Positions 1 to 6,264 are shown, numbered from the stretch's first letter. The stretch: 8,558 bases of DNA from Promethearchaeia archaeon (GCA_029856295.1 JAHQWS010000072.1:1-8558); one strand, 5' to 3'. The notes: generated by a model not told the origin, from the sequence alone. Program-made: numbers and translations.

Positions 1-306
1 GTATAAAATTTCATCTTTATTACTAGATTTAACTTGTATAATGTCCTTATAAACCCCAACAGCTAAATCGGTGCGGATTTGACCAAATAAGGCTTGTTCA
101 ATCTCACTAATAGGAAGAAAGCTTCTTGGGCAAGCATTATAGCAAAGCCCTACTGTTTCGGTACACTCATCAACGACAAACGCGGCTCCAGTTTCTTTGT
201 TGAAATCCATGTGGGGGCAGAAAGCATTGCACGATCCACAATGAATACAAAGCCCCGCATAAATTACTTCATTTTCTAAATCTTGTGAACATTTTTCAAC
301 TTTCAA
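1..306 (-). CDS. FrhB-type coenzyme F420 hydrogenase/dehydrogenase beta subunit, N-terminal part
   Basis: Only the first 102 codons are in the window; the frame is open to base 1, so the C-terminal part is missing. Residues 20-31 carry a 4Fe-4S motif, C20-x2-C23-x2-C26-x3-C30-P. A second cysteine group follows at C48, C55 and C59-P, with one cysteine fewer than a standard 4Fe-4S site. The stretch after it (LFGQIRTDLAVGVYKDI) fits the start of the FrhB N-terminal domain. Family members are cytoplasmic FAD/iron-sulfur proteins that pass electrons between F420 or ferredoxin and a partner oxidoreductase; the partner cannot be told from here. No ATG is in frame. TTG at 306-304 is the only plausible start after the in-frame TGA at 315-313. 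An ATG at 316-314 is in another frame and would join this one if a single T were removed. No clear ribosome-binding site or TATA box was found. Confidence 0.82.
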   Translation of the reverse strand, partial: MKVEKCSQDLENEVIYAGLCIHCGSCNAFCPHMDFNKETGAAFVVDECTETVGLCYNACPRSFLPISEIEQALFGQIRTDLAVGVYKDIIQVKSSNKDEILY

Positions 307-484
307 CTTATTTCATGCTCTAAAATTATGATTCAATCAAAAATTTGTAGGATAACTTTTTTTGATTATTTTTGATATGGAAAATTAAACATTTCATTTA
401 AAGATAGTGTGAAGATTCGTACTCTTCAAAAAGGGAGATTTTTAGATAAGTACGTTAAAGATTAAATAGTATAAAATTTGATTT

Positions 485-724
485 TTATAAACCGTTGTTG
501 GAATTGTATTTGAAACATGCCCTTTTTAATTTTTTAAGGTGACTCAAATTAGGAACAGATGAGAATTTATTATCACCAATTTCCACATACCTTAAATTTA
601 ATAGGTTATCGAGTCCTTTTATTTTAGAGATTTGATTAGTATTTAGCATCATTTGTTCTAAATTATGGAGTTTCTCAAGCTCAATAAAATTTTATAAATG
701 ATTGTTTAATTTAAAAGATTTTAA
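485..724 (-). pseudogene. Leucine-rich-repeat (SDS22-like) gene remnant
   Basis: Reading the minus strand from just after the transporter stop (TGA, 727-725) gives an uninterrupted leucine-rich-repeat pattern, broken once by TAA at 694-692 and ending at TAA 487-485. Two 22-residue repeats are clear: LEQMMLNTNQISKIKG followed by LDNLLN, and LRYVEIGDNKFSSVP followed by NLSHLKK. Both follow LxxLxLxxNxIxxIxxLxxLxx. A 21-position unit with the stop inside it precedes them (LKSFKLNNHL, stop, NFIELEKLHN), and a partial unit (LKRACFKYNS) follows. The internal stop sits at a normally hydrophobic repeat position, so a single TTA-to-TAA change would explain it. No start codon precedes the first unit. 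ATG codons at 652-647 could start only a fragment of about 55 residues. I read this as the 3' end of a degraded protein-interaction gene. A short expressed peptide is possible but less likely. Confidence 0.6.
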
Positions 725-1636
725 TCATTTAATTTCGCTCAGTTCTACCCTCTTCGTTTCCTTTAAGCTTAAGTAGGTTAAAGGTATAATTATATACATG
801 GTTAATATGAAAATAATAAAAGCAATCCCTAAACCTAAGAATAGAATGAATATACTGCTTAATAATAGTCCAAGTGTAGTCTCAATAGCAAAAAATAACC
901 ATCTAAGTCCTACCCCTGATGCTCTTCTATCGGTTGGGAGAGTTTCAATAGTTATAAGACTAATAATTGTTAATAATCCCCAAAAGCATACATGCATTAA
1001 GGCAAATCCTATTTGTACGATAACAAACGCATTTTGTGGATCATGAACTCCTATTACCCACGTCAATACTCCTACTGGTAAGAGACAAGACCAGAGATAC
1101 ACTAAAGGTTTCCTTCCGATTCTATCAGCAAGTAAACCATTAATTAGATAAGCAATTAAAACTGCAAAGACAGTCCAAATAAAAATGATACTTATTTGAG
1201 CTTGAGTCAATGTACCTACATCTGTTATATATTTTTCAAATAAATTCCTCCAAATTGTTGCGGCTCCAAACACAAGGCTTATAATTAAAAGGGAAATGTA
1301 GGCTTTTCGTTGATCTGTTTTGAAAATTGCTTGTATATCTTCCTTGAATGATCTTTTCTCAATTTTTGACATATCTTCTTTCATTAATTGAAATTTTGAA
1401 GTTTCTTTAAGGATAAACAGCACAATAATAGATAACGGAATTCCTAAAAGTATTGGAACTAATAATAGTGCTCTCCAGTCTGATCTTGTTTCGGTGATAA
1501 AAATAGAGCGTAATATTATCGCTAATATTGGTCCTATTAACCCTCCAATCAGAACTATATATTGATAAAAAGCACGCTTTTCTTTCTGGGATTCTTCATT
1601 TACATAAATTGCCCACAGATCTGAACTGAAGAACAA
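725..1636 (-). pseudogene. MFS transporter, C-terminal part (TM4/5 to TM12), downstream of an in-frame stop
   Basis: This is the second part of a major facilitator superfamily permease whose first part lies at 1637-2002 in the same frame. The two are separated only by TAA at 1639-1637. It contains the cytoplasmic loop 4-5 signature (YVNEESQKEKRAF, the E-x6-R type), TM5-TM6, a charged central loop (roughly residues 63-100), the loop 8-9 signature GLLADRIGRKPLVY, and ETLPTDRRASG near TM10-11, which is typical of the sugar/metabolite:H+ symporter branch. TM11-TM12 and a short KETKRVELSEIK tail follow, then TGA. The joined product would be about 425 residues, normal for a 12-helix MFS protein. 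A TTG (1636-1634) directly follows the stop, but restarting there would leave out TM1-3, so function is doubtful. The substrate cannot be predicted. A sequencing error at 1637-1639 would restore a normal gene. Confidence 0.78.
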
Positions 1637-2002
1637 TTACAATAATGCCCAGAAAAATACGTATTGCCAGAAGTTAGTAGATAGTATCATCATTAAACAC
1701 GACAATGCCATGCCAAGGATAGTATAAGCTAACACTTTTTTTCTTCCAATTTTATCTGCTAAGTATAGATTTATAAAGATAAAATAATATCCCATACTTG
1801 CTATGCTTGCTCCAATAGCCATAAGTGCGTTTTGTTCGTTTGTTGTATATCCGCTTAAAAATTCTTCAGCGATTTTTGAAGGAAACATTCCATTCACGAT
1901 CGTAACGTAGCTATCGATTTTACTTGCCAGCATTAATATATAGATCAAATATCTGAAATAACCTTTGGACCTTGAAATTTCATTATCCTTAATTTCTGAC
2001 AT
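1637..2002 (-). pseudogene. MFS transporter, N-terminal part (TM1 to TM4), ends at premature TAA
   Basis: This is the N-terminal portion of the permease completed by 725-1636. It has TM1 (YLIYILMLASKIDSYV), TM2 (MAIGASIASMGYYFIFINLYL), the hallmark loop 2-3 motif LADKIGRKKV, TM3 (AYTILGMALSCLMMIL) and the start of TM4 (WQYVFFWALL). The frame then meets TAA, and coding character resumes immediately after it. I place the start at the ATG of MSEIKDNEIS (2002-2000), because a strong TATA box lies about 24-31 bases upstream, which fits leaderless transcription. The longer frame from ATG at 2044 adds 14 residues (MHQRFIYKKVYKTI) but would put that TATA box inside the coding region. On its own this part has too few helices to work as a transporter. 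Confidence 0.75.
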
Positions 2003-2024
2003 AATTGTTTTATATACTTTTTTA

Positions 2025-2032
2025 TATATAAA
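2025..2032 (-). promoter_or_regulatory. TATA box of the MFS gene
   Basis: The minus strand reads TTTATATA, an archaeal box A, 23-30 bases upstream of the ATG at 2002. This spacing puts the transcription start at or next to the ATG, so a leaderless mRNA is expected, and no Shine-Dalgarno sequence is present. It also decides between the two candidate starts of the gene. Confidence 0.55.
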
Positions 2033-2078
2033 TCTTTGATGCATTTTACCGCTTAAGTAAATTATACTCTATAACTGC

Positions 2079-2086
2079 AAAAAAAA
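2079..2086 (-). terminator. Oligo-U tract after the winged-helix gene
   Basis: A run of eight T on the minus strand lies 13-20 bases after the TAA of the winged-helix gene, upstream of the MFS promoter. U-tracts in this position are the usual intrinsic termination signal in archaea. There is no strong stem before it. Confidence 0.35.
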
Positions 2087-2099
2087 TAGTTAAAATGCA

Positions 2100-2393
2100 T
2101 TATTCTAAAAAACGAGAGCATGTATCATCCATTTTTGGTAAAATTTTATCTCTATCTTTCCAAACGATCCATGTGTTACCTGATTTTTCAAAATGGAAGC
2201 CGCAATACTCATCTTCCCTTAATTTTTTTAAAGTCTTTTTAACAAAACTCCAAGAGAACCCCGTTTTATCTAAAACCTCTGCAATAGCGATTGGATGATT
2301 TGTTTCAAGATCATTATTGAAAAAATTTACGATTTTCTCAAATCCCGTTTTTGGTGAAGTGTCTTGAGTTTCAGAAGGAATATTCCTTTCCAC
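2100..2393 (-). CDS. Small winged helix-turn-helix protein, probable DNA-binding regulator
   Basis: A 97-residue cytoplasmic protein. After a polar N-terminus of about 16 residues come a helix (GFEKIVNFFNNDL, 17-29), a helix-turn-helix unit (HPIAIAEVLDKTG then FSWSFVKKTLKKLRED, 33-61, the second being the likely recognition helix), and a beta-hairpin wing (GFHFEKSGNTWIVWK, 65-79). This order matches MarR/ArsR-like winged-helix domains, but I cannot assign a named family and no ligand-binding domain is present. The start is GTG at 2393-2391; an in-frame TAG lies directly upstream and no ATG occurs before residue 88, so this is the only reasonable start. It begins 62 bases after the stop of a 3-hydroxyacyl-CoA dehydrogenase gene and precedes the MFS gene. 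By position it might regulate either of them or itself. Confidence 0.7.
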   Translation of the reverse strand: MERNIPSETQDTSPKTGFEKIVNFFNNDLETNHPIAIAEVLDKTGFSWSFVKKTLKKLREDEYCGFHFEKSGNTWIVWKDRDKILPKMDDTCSRFLE

Positions 2394-2431
2394 CTATTCT
2401 GGTTAAAATATAATCCGTTTAATAATAAAAT

Positions 2432-2447
2432 AAATATTTCGATATTT
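2432..2447. repeat. Short inverted repeat between the dehydrogenase and winged-helix genes
   Basis: The plus strand reads AAATAT-TTCG-ATATTT, a 6-bp perfect stem around four bases. It starts eight bases after the dehydrogenase stop and lies about 40-55 bases upstream of the winged-helix GTG. It could be a weak transcript-end hairpin or an operator. A stem this short and A+T-rich may also be chance. Confidence 0.25.
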
Positions 2448-2455
2448 TAATTGTT

Positions 2456-3646
2456 TTATTTTCGCATTTTACGAAATTGACCATTTTTCATTAATTCGCA
2501 AGGTTTAAGATAATTCTTTCCAGTTTTTTCTACAATATCTTGTAACATTTTAGACCATTTTTCAAAATTATTTTTACCGGCACTAAAGGGACCAGGCATA
2601 CTTGTTCCTTTTAACATGACATCATCAATTATTTTATAACCAGAAACAACTTCTTCTTCCAAAAGCCTACAACCTTCGTTGAGTTGGATAGCCATAAGAA
2701 TTTCGGGATTAAATAAACCAGCCTTTTTACTCAAATTTAATTTTGGTCTTCCTTTTGTCCAATCGTAAAATCCTTTTCCCGTTTTTTTTCCTAAATTCCC
2801 TTCTGTCATTAATTTGGTAAGGACTTTACCAGGCGAAAAATCGGGTGATATATATTTTTCATAACTTTTCAGAACATTGTAAGTAGCATCTACTCCGAGA
2901 TAGTCGATTAAGTGACATGGTCCCATAGGCATTAATTGTCCTGCTCCGGCATCTGCATCAATTTGTTCCCATGGAATATTTTTTTCAAATACTTGATCAA
3001 GTACCCAATTAATGTAAATATTGGGGGGGATTAGTAATCTATTAGCAATAAATCCCGGACTTTCCTTTTCAATTCGGACTGAAAGTCTTTTTCCTCTAAG
3101 ACAAGGTAACTTTTTACCAATAGCCACACCAATATCTAAAGCTTCGTTAGATGTTTTCTCACCCTTCATCACTTCGACACAGCATTGAAGGACGACAGGT
3201 AAGAAGAAATGCATTCCTATTACTTGCTCGGGTCTTTTTGAGTCTTTTGCTATTTCTGTTATATAATATGTTGAAGTATTTGAGGCAAATACACAGTGAG
3301 AAGGAGTATTATTCATAACAACATTACAAACATTTTTTTTAACATCCAAATCTTCAACAACCGCTTCAAATACAAAATCTGCTTTTTTAACCCCAGAGGC
3401 CAGATCAGTAGATGTTTTACAGTTTGCCATAAGATCAGCAATAGAAATCCCTTCTCCCAATTTTCCTTTAGCTTCTACTTTTATTAGTCCCACTTCAATT
3501 TTAGAAACACCGTTATCAACAAATTTTTCATTATTATCAATTAAAGTAACATTATATCCTGCCATTAATGAAACTTGAGCAATTCCATGACCCATCATCC
3601 CCGCACCAACAACAGAAATGTTCTTTATATTACTTAAATCGACCAT
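2456..3646 (-). CDS. 3-hydroxyacyl-CoA dehydrogenase (paralogue A, with duplicated C-terminal domain)
   Basis: A 396-residue cytoplasmic NAD-dependent enzyme that interconverts 3-hydroxyacyl-CoA and 3-oxoacyl-CoA in beta-oxidation or its reverse. The N-terminal Rossmann fold has GAGMMG (14-19) and an acidic residue, D37, at the end of strand 2, favouring NAD over NADP. FEAVVE (93-98) and SNTST (122-126) follow. The catalytic dyad is H146 (in GMHFF) and E158 (in CVEV), with the substrate-site N202 in GFIANRLL. A helical C-terminal domain (about 195-300, DYLG and GNLGKKTGKGFYDW) is followed by a second, related unit (about 310-396, NEGCRLLEE to MPGPF). The usual single-domain enzyme is near 290 residues. 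It is followed across 134 bases by its paralogue at 3781-4971, with roughly half the residues identical and the same length. The ATG at 3646 is chosen because GAGG lies ten bases upstream and the paralogue starts with the same MVD-SNI. An extension to an ATG at 3724 adds 26 unconserved residues. Confidence 0.92.
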   Translation of the reverse strand: MVDLSNIKNISVVGAGMMGHGIAQVSLMAGYNVTLIDNNEKFVDNGVSKIEVGLIKVEAKGKLGEGISIADLMANCKTSTDLASGVKKADFVFEAVVEDLDVKKNVCNVVMNNTPSHCVFASNTSTYYITEIAKDSKRPEQVIGMHFFLPVVLQCCVEVMKGEKTSNEALDIGVAIGKKLPCLRGKRLSVRIEKESPGFIANRLLIPPNIYINWVLDQVFEKNIPWEQIDADAGAGQLMPMGPCHLIDYLGVDATYNVLKSYEKYISPDFSPGKVLTKLMTEGNLGKKTGKGFYDWTKGRPKLNLSKKAGLFNPEILMAIQLNEGCRLLEEEVVSGYKIIDDVMLKGTSMPGPFSAGKNNFEKWSKMLQDIVEKTGKNYLKPCELMKNGQFRKMRK

Positions 3647-3708
3647 TTTCAATTTTCCTCTTAAAATAATTTTAAATTTAGTAAATTCTTTAAAATGGAC
3701 TATCAATA

Positions 3709-3727
3709 TTAATGATATTTTCATTAA
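3709..3727. promoter_or_regulatory. Palindrome at the predicted transcription start of dehydrogenase A
   Basis: A perfect 7-bp inverted repeat, TTAATGA-TATTT-TCATTAA on the plus strand. It begins about 29 bases after the centre of the TATA-like box at 3750-3761, so it overlaps or directly follows the predicted transcription start. This is a common operator position for archaeal repressors. It could equally act as a leader hairpin. A palindrome with a different sequence sits at the matching place before dehydrogenase B. Confidence 0.35.
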
Positions 3728-3749
3728 AAATATGCACTAAAGAATAGAA

Positions 3750-3761
3750 CTATTTTTATAG
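3750..3761 (-). promoter_or_regulatory. Putative TATA box of dehydrogenase A
   Basis: The minus strand reads CTATAAAAATAG in the gap between the two dehydrogenase genes. It predicts a transcript with a leader of roughly 80 bases before the ATG at 3646. The leader ends in GAGG, which fits a leadered, Shine-Dalgarno-using mRNA. In such A+T-rich DNA the call is tentative. Confidence 0.35.
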
Positions 3762-3780
3762 AGCATTAAGGAATTAACTA

Positions 3781-4971
3781 TTATTTTCTCATTTTAAGAA
3801 AACCACCTGACTTCATTAATTCGCATGGTTTGAAATATTGCTTCCCCGTCTTTTCAACGAAATCCTCTAGAAGTTTAGACCATTTTTCATAATTTCTTTT
3901 CCCAGGTCCGAAAGGACCGGGCATGTCCATTCCCGCGAACATTGTATCATCAATTACTTTATAACCAGATACGATACCTTCTTCTAATAACTTACACCCC
4001 TCATTTAATTGAAGGGCAAAAAAAAGGTCCATATTAAGAAGATTTGCTTTTTCTGTTGCAACTGCTTTAAGTTTTCCATCATTTGTCCATTCAAATATAC
4101 CCTTTCCAGTTTTCCTTCCTAAGTTTCCTTCATTAAAAAGGTTCGTAAGGACTTCTCCAGGGGCAAAATCAGGGGAAAGAACCTTTTCAAAATATTTTAA
4201 AACATTATATACTATATCTAGCCCCAAATAGTCCCATTTTGCGAATGGCCCTAAATCCTGTAAAGAACCTATGTCAGCATCAATATTTTCAATTGGAATT
4301 TCTTTTTCCATGGCATAATCAAGAAGCCAATTAAAATACATCCCCCCAGAAATAATCAATCTATTCACAATAAAACCAGGGCTTTCTTTTTCAATTCGGG
4401 CAATATATTTCTCTCCTTTAAGTGCTGGAAGCCTATTACCTACAGCAATAGCAATATTCATTGTCTCCTCCGATGTCTTTTCACCTTTTATTACCTCAAT
4501 TAATCTAAGAACGACAATTGGGGTAAAAAAATGCATCCCAACAACTTTGTCGGGTCTTCCCGATTTAGACGCAATTTTCGTTATACTCATTGTAGAAGTA
4601 TTTGTGGCTAAAATTGCATGCTCTGGAGAATTTTGTCCCAATTGCTTAAAAAGTTCTTGTTTTAGTTCCATTTTTTCTGGTATTGCTTCTACTATAAAAT
4701 CTGCATCAGCAACGGCCTTTTTTAGATTTGGCTCCTTAAATAAATTTTTCATTAGAGCTTCTGGAGTGTATCCGCCTCTTAATAAGCCTTTAGTTTCAAG
4801 TTTTTTGAGATTACTCTCAATTTTCTTAGCTGCGTTATCAATGACTTCTATTGTAAGGTCATTTAATATGACTTTCTCAAAACCGGCCATTAATGCTACC
4901 TGGGCGATTTCATGCCCCATAGTTCCAGCTCCAATGACGGCAAGTATATTAATATTACTGATATCCACCAT
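3781..4971 (-). CDS. 3-hydroxyacyl-CoA dehydrogenase (paralogue B, with duplicated C-terminal domain)
   Basis: A 396-residue paralogue of the downstream gene with the same reaction (3-hydroxyacyl-CoA + NAD+ to 3-oxoacyl-CoA) and the more typical motifs of the pair. The Rossmann fold has GAGTMG (14-19) and D38 for NAD ribose binding. VEAIPE (94-99) and TNTST (123-127) follow. The catalytic pair is H147 (GMHFFTP) and E159 (LIEV), and the substrate-contacting residue is N203 (GFIVNRLI). The first C-terminal domain spans about 198-296 (DYLGLD, GNLGRKTGKG). A second, related unit spans about 310-396 (LQLNEGCKLLEEG, DMPGPF, PCELMK). No enoyl-CoA hydratase domain is fused, unlike FadB or the archaeal fused hydratase/dehydrogenase. 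The ATG at 4971 is the first good start and aligns exactly with paralogue A; no Shine-Dalgarno is visible. Chain-length preference cannot be read from sequence. 3-hydroxybutyryl-CoA and longer substrates are both possible. Confidence 0.95.
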   Translation of the reverse strand: MVDISNINILAVIGAGTMGHEIAQVALMAGFEKVILNDLTIEVIDNAAKKIESNLKKLETKGLLRGGYTPEALMKNLFKEPNLKKAVADADFIVEAIPEKMELKQELFKQLGQNSPEHAILATNTSTMSITKIASKSGRPDKVVGMHFFTPIVVLRLIEVIKGEKTSEETMNIAIAVGNRLPALKGEKYIARIEKESPGFIVNRLIISGGMYFNWLLDYAMEKEIPIENIDADIGSLQDLGPFAKWDYLGLDIVYNVLKYFEKVLSPDFAPGEVLTNLFNEGNLGRKTGKGIFEWTNDGKLKAVATEKANLLNMDLFFALQLNEGCKLLEEGIVSGYKVIDDTMFAGMDMPGPFGPGKRNYEKWSKLLEDFVEKTGKQYFKPCELMKSGGFLKMRK

Positions 4972-5023
4972 AATTATTTATTAAATTACAAACATTAAAA
5001 GTTTAATATGTAAAAATTCATTT

Positions 5024-5048
5024 ATGGAAAGCTATTTTATTTTTCCAT
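5024..5048. promoter_or_regulatory. Palindrome at the predicted transcription start of dehydrogenase B
   Basis: A perfect 7-bp inverted repeat, ATGGAAA and TTTCCAT around 11 bases. It starts about 32 bases after the centre of the TATA-like box at 5076-5085, the same relative position as the palindrome before dehydrogenase A. It may be an operator or a leader hairpin. Confidence 0.35.
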
Positions 5049-5075
5049 TAAAAGAACTTCGATATTTTACCATCC

Positions 5076-5085
5076 ATTTATATAC
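5076..5085 (-). promoter_or_regulatory. Putative TATA box of dehydrogenase B
   Basis: The minus strand reads GTATATAAAT between the protease stop and dehydrogenase B. It would give a leader of about 80 bases before the ATG at 4971, similar to the leader predicted for dehydrogenase A. Confidence 0.35.
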
Positions 5086-5094
5086 AAATTAAAC

Positions 5095-6150
5095 TTAAAT
5101 AAGGCTTAATATATACCATGAAAGCAGCATTGTCCCGATCCCTAAGAAAATTGAAATTGGGAGCCCTGGTAAAATTTTATTTTTTTTTAACCCTTGAATC
5201 GTTATACCTGTACCAATTATTATAGCGATTGATGTTAAAATCATTACTATTACATTACCAGTCAATATAAGTGCGCTTGAAGTGAGCATGCTATAAAATG
5301 CTAAATCTCCTATCCCAATCTCTAACTTAGAAGTATCATAAGCAATTTCCCCGCTTTCTAATTTTTCTTTTAATTCCTCCTCAGATAAATCATCATCCAT
5401 GCTCTCTTTAGAGGCAATATCAATCATATTTTTAATCGGCCCTCTTTTAGACTTTACTGCAAAGATATCCCAGCATGAAATACCAATTAATACTGCAAGC
5501 GTAGTCCAAAGTGGCATCATCACTCCAAGTAAAGCTCCAATTAATAGACCAATATATAAAACAATTAAGTTTTTCGTGAATAAAGAAAAAGTAGTAAAGT
5601 ATTTGTAAATCATCAATATTGTGAGAGTCCCCGTTCCGATTAAAAGAATATAGTAACTAATATAATAGCTAGTGATAACTGCTTCCGTTTCTGGCTTATT
5701 AGAAAAAAATAAATATAATAAAATCTGACCAAAAAAGAGAGTTAGAAAAAATGTAATAAAGCCAAATACTATGCCAAAAATATATTTTAATACTTCAATT
5801 CCTTTTCTTTTAACTGCGAAAATAATTATAAACGAAGAAATCGCTGCCATTGCCGTAAAAATTAAGCCATTAATTAACCCCGCAGTGGCGCCATATTCTG
5901 CTTCTGAAACATAACCCCCTTCAATTTGAATACCTGCTATCACATATGTCGCATAAGCTAATAAACCTGCACATATAACTACTAAAATGATTGGGAGGGG
6001 ATATAGCTTGCGAGAGATCCTATAAGTTGGGAAAAAGTTAGGGATAAATTCTTTATCTATTATTTCTTGCGTTGTTGATTCGTCCTTTGCACTTATTAGG
6101 TTTTTACGTTCTCTACTTATTTCATCGCTATTTTTTGGGATATCTGACAT
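5095..6150 (-). CDS. Presenilin/signal-peptide-peptidase-like intramembrane aspartyl protease
   Basis: A 351-residue protein with a charged, probably cytosolic N-terminus (1-48) and about nine membrane segments (near 51-72, 88-113, 119-149, 160-183, 194-211, 212-232, 277-297, 299-318, 328-350). The two catalytic aspartates of the GxGD protease class are visible. D228 is in CWDIFAV, where eukaryotic members have YD, and D282 is in GIGDLAFYS, an exact GxGD motif. The third landmark, PAL before the last helix, appears here as PGLP (328-331). A hydrophilic, acidic loop (about 233-275, including MDDDLSEEELKEKLE) separates helices 6 and 7, as in this family. Known members cut substrates inside the lipid bilayer; the substrate here is unknown. 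The ATG at 6150 is preceded by an A+T-rich TATA-like stretch and no Shine-Dalgarno. Its neighbours are a glycosyltransferase upstream and dehydrogenases downstream, with gaps over 100 bases, so an operon is unlikely. Confidence 0.87.
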   Translation of the reverse strand: MSDIPKNSDEISRERKNLISAKDESTTQEIIDKEFIPNFFPTYRISRKLYPLPIILVVICAGLLAYATYVIAGIQIEGGYVSEAEYGATAGLINGLIFTAMAAISSFIIIFAVKRKGIEVLKYIFGIVFGFITFFLTLFFGQILLYLFFSNKPETEAVITSYYISYYILLIGTGTLTILMIYKYFTTFSLFTKNLIVLYIGLLIGALLGVMMPLWTTLAVLIGISCWDIFAVKSKRGPIKNMIDIASKESMDDDLSEEELKEKLESGEIAYDTSKLEIGIGDLAFYSMLTSSALILTGNVIVMILTSIAIIIGTGITIQGLKKNKILPGLPISIFLGIGTMLLSWYILSLI

Positions 6151-6167
6151 GTTAATAAAAAAGTATA

Positions 6168-6180
6168 CTTATAAAATATT
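6168..6180 (-). promoter_or_regulatory. Putative TATA box of the presenilin-like gene
   Basis: The minus strand reads AATATTTTATAAG, 18-30 bases before the ATG at 6150. The upstream part of this stretch matches the spacing of a leaderless archaeal promoter. The exact box is uncertain because the whole gap is A+T-rich. Confidence 0.35.
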
Positions 6181-6264
6181 TCATTTAATTTATTAAGTAA
6201 AACATAGCATAAAAACTATGAATTAATGAATTAAAAATTATGATAAGCTTTAAAGTAAGGGAAT

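Noticed and set aside
94..279. Plus-strand open frame of 61 codons near the left edge.
   Set aside because: The opposite strand encodes the cysteine motifs of the FrhB-type protein, which explains this region.
329..339. Palindrome TGATT-C-AATCA about 25-30 bases upstream of the FrhB-type start.
   Set aside because: Only five base pairs per arm in A+T-rich sequence. It could be an operator, but nothing else supports it.
410..428. Small hairpin TGAAGA-TTCGTAC-TCTTCA in the 307-484 gap.
   Set aside because: A 6-bp stem without a following T-run or a nearby promoter match is too weak to assign a role.
798..1046. Plus-strand open frame of 82 codons.
   Set aside because: It is antisense to the conserved C-terminal half of the MFS gene and has no recognisable motif.
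485..2002. TAA as a reassigned sense codon, because two in-frame TAA stops interrupt one frame.
   Set aside because: TAA is the natural end of both dehydrogenases, the protease, the glycosyltransferase and the winged-helix gene, so a general reassignment does not fit.
3647..3724. 26-residue N-terminal extension of dehydrogenase A from an ATG at 3724.
   Set aside because: The extension is absent from the paralogue, precedes the Rossmann strand without purpose, and GAGG sits just before the ATG at 3646. Since the predicted transcript starts close to 3729, a leaderless long form is not fully excluded.
4547..4984. Plus-strand open frame of 145 codons.
   Set aside because: It lies opposite the well-supported dehydrogenase B, shows no domain, and is Ser/Ile/Ala-rich in the way antisense frames of such genes are.
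2438..5069. Shared 12-mer TTCGATATTTTA at 2438-2449 and 5058-5069.
   Set aside because: In A+T-rich DNA of this length several 12-base coincidences are expected, and the two copies sit in different settings (after a stop codon; between a TATA-like box and the transcription start).
6204..6221. CATAG / CTATG inverted repeat after the glycosyltransferase.
   Set aside because: A five-base stem with no T-run beyond it; not distinguishable from chance.
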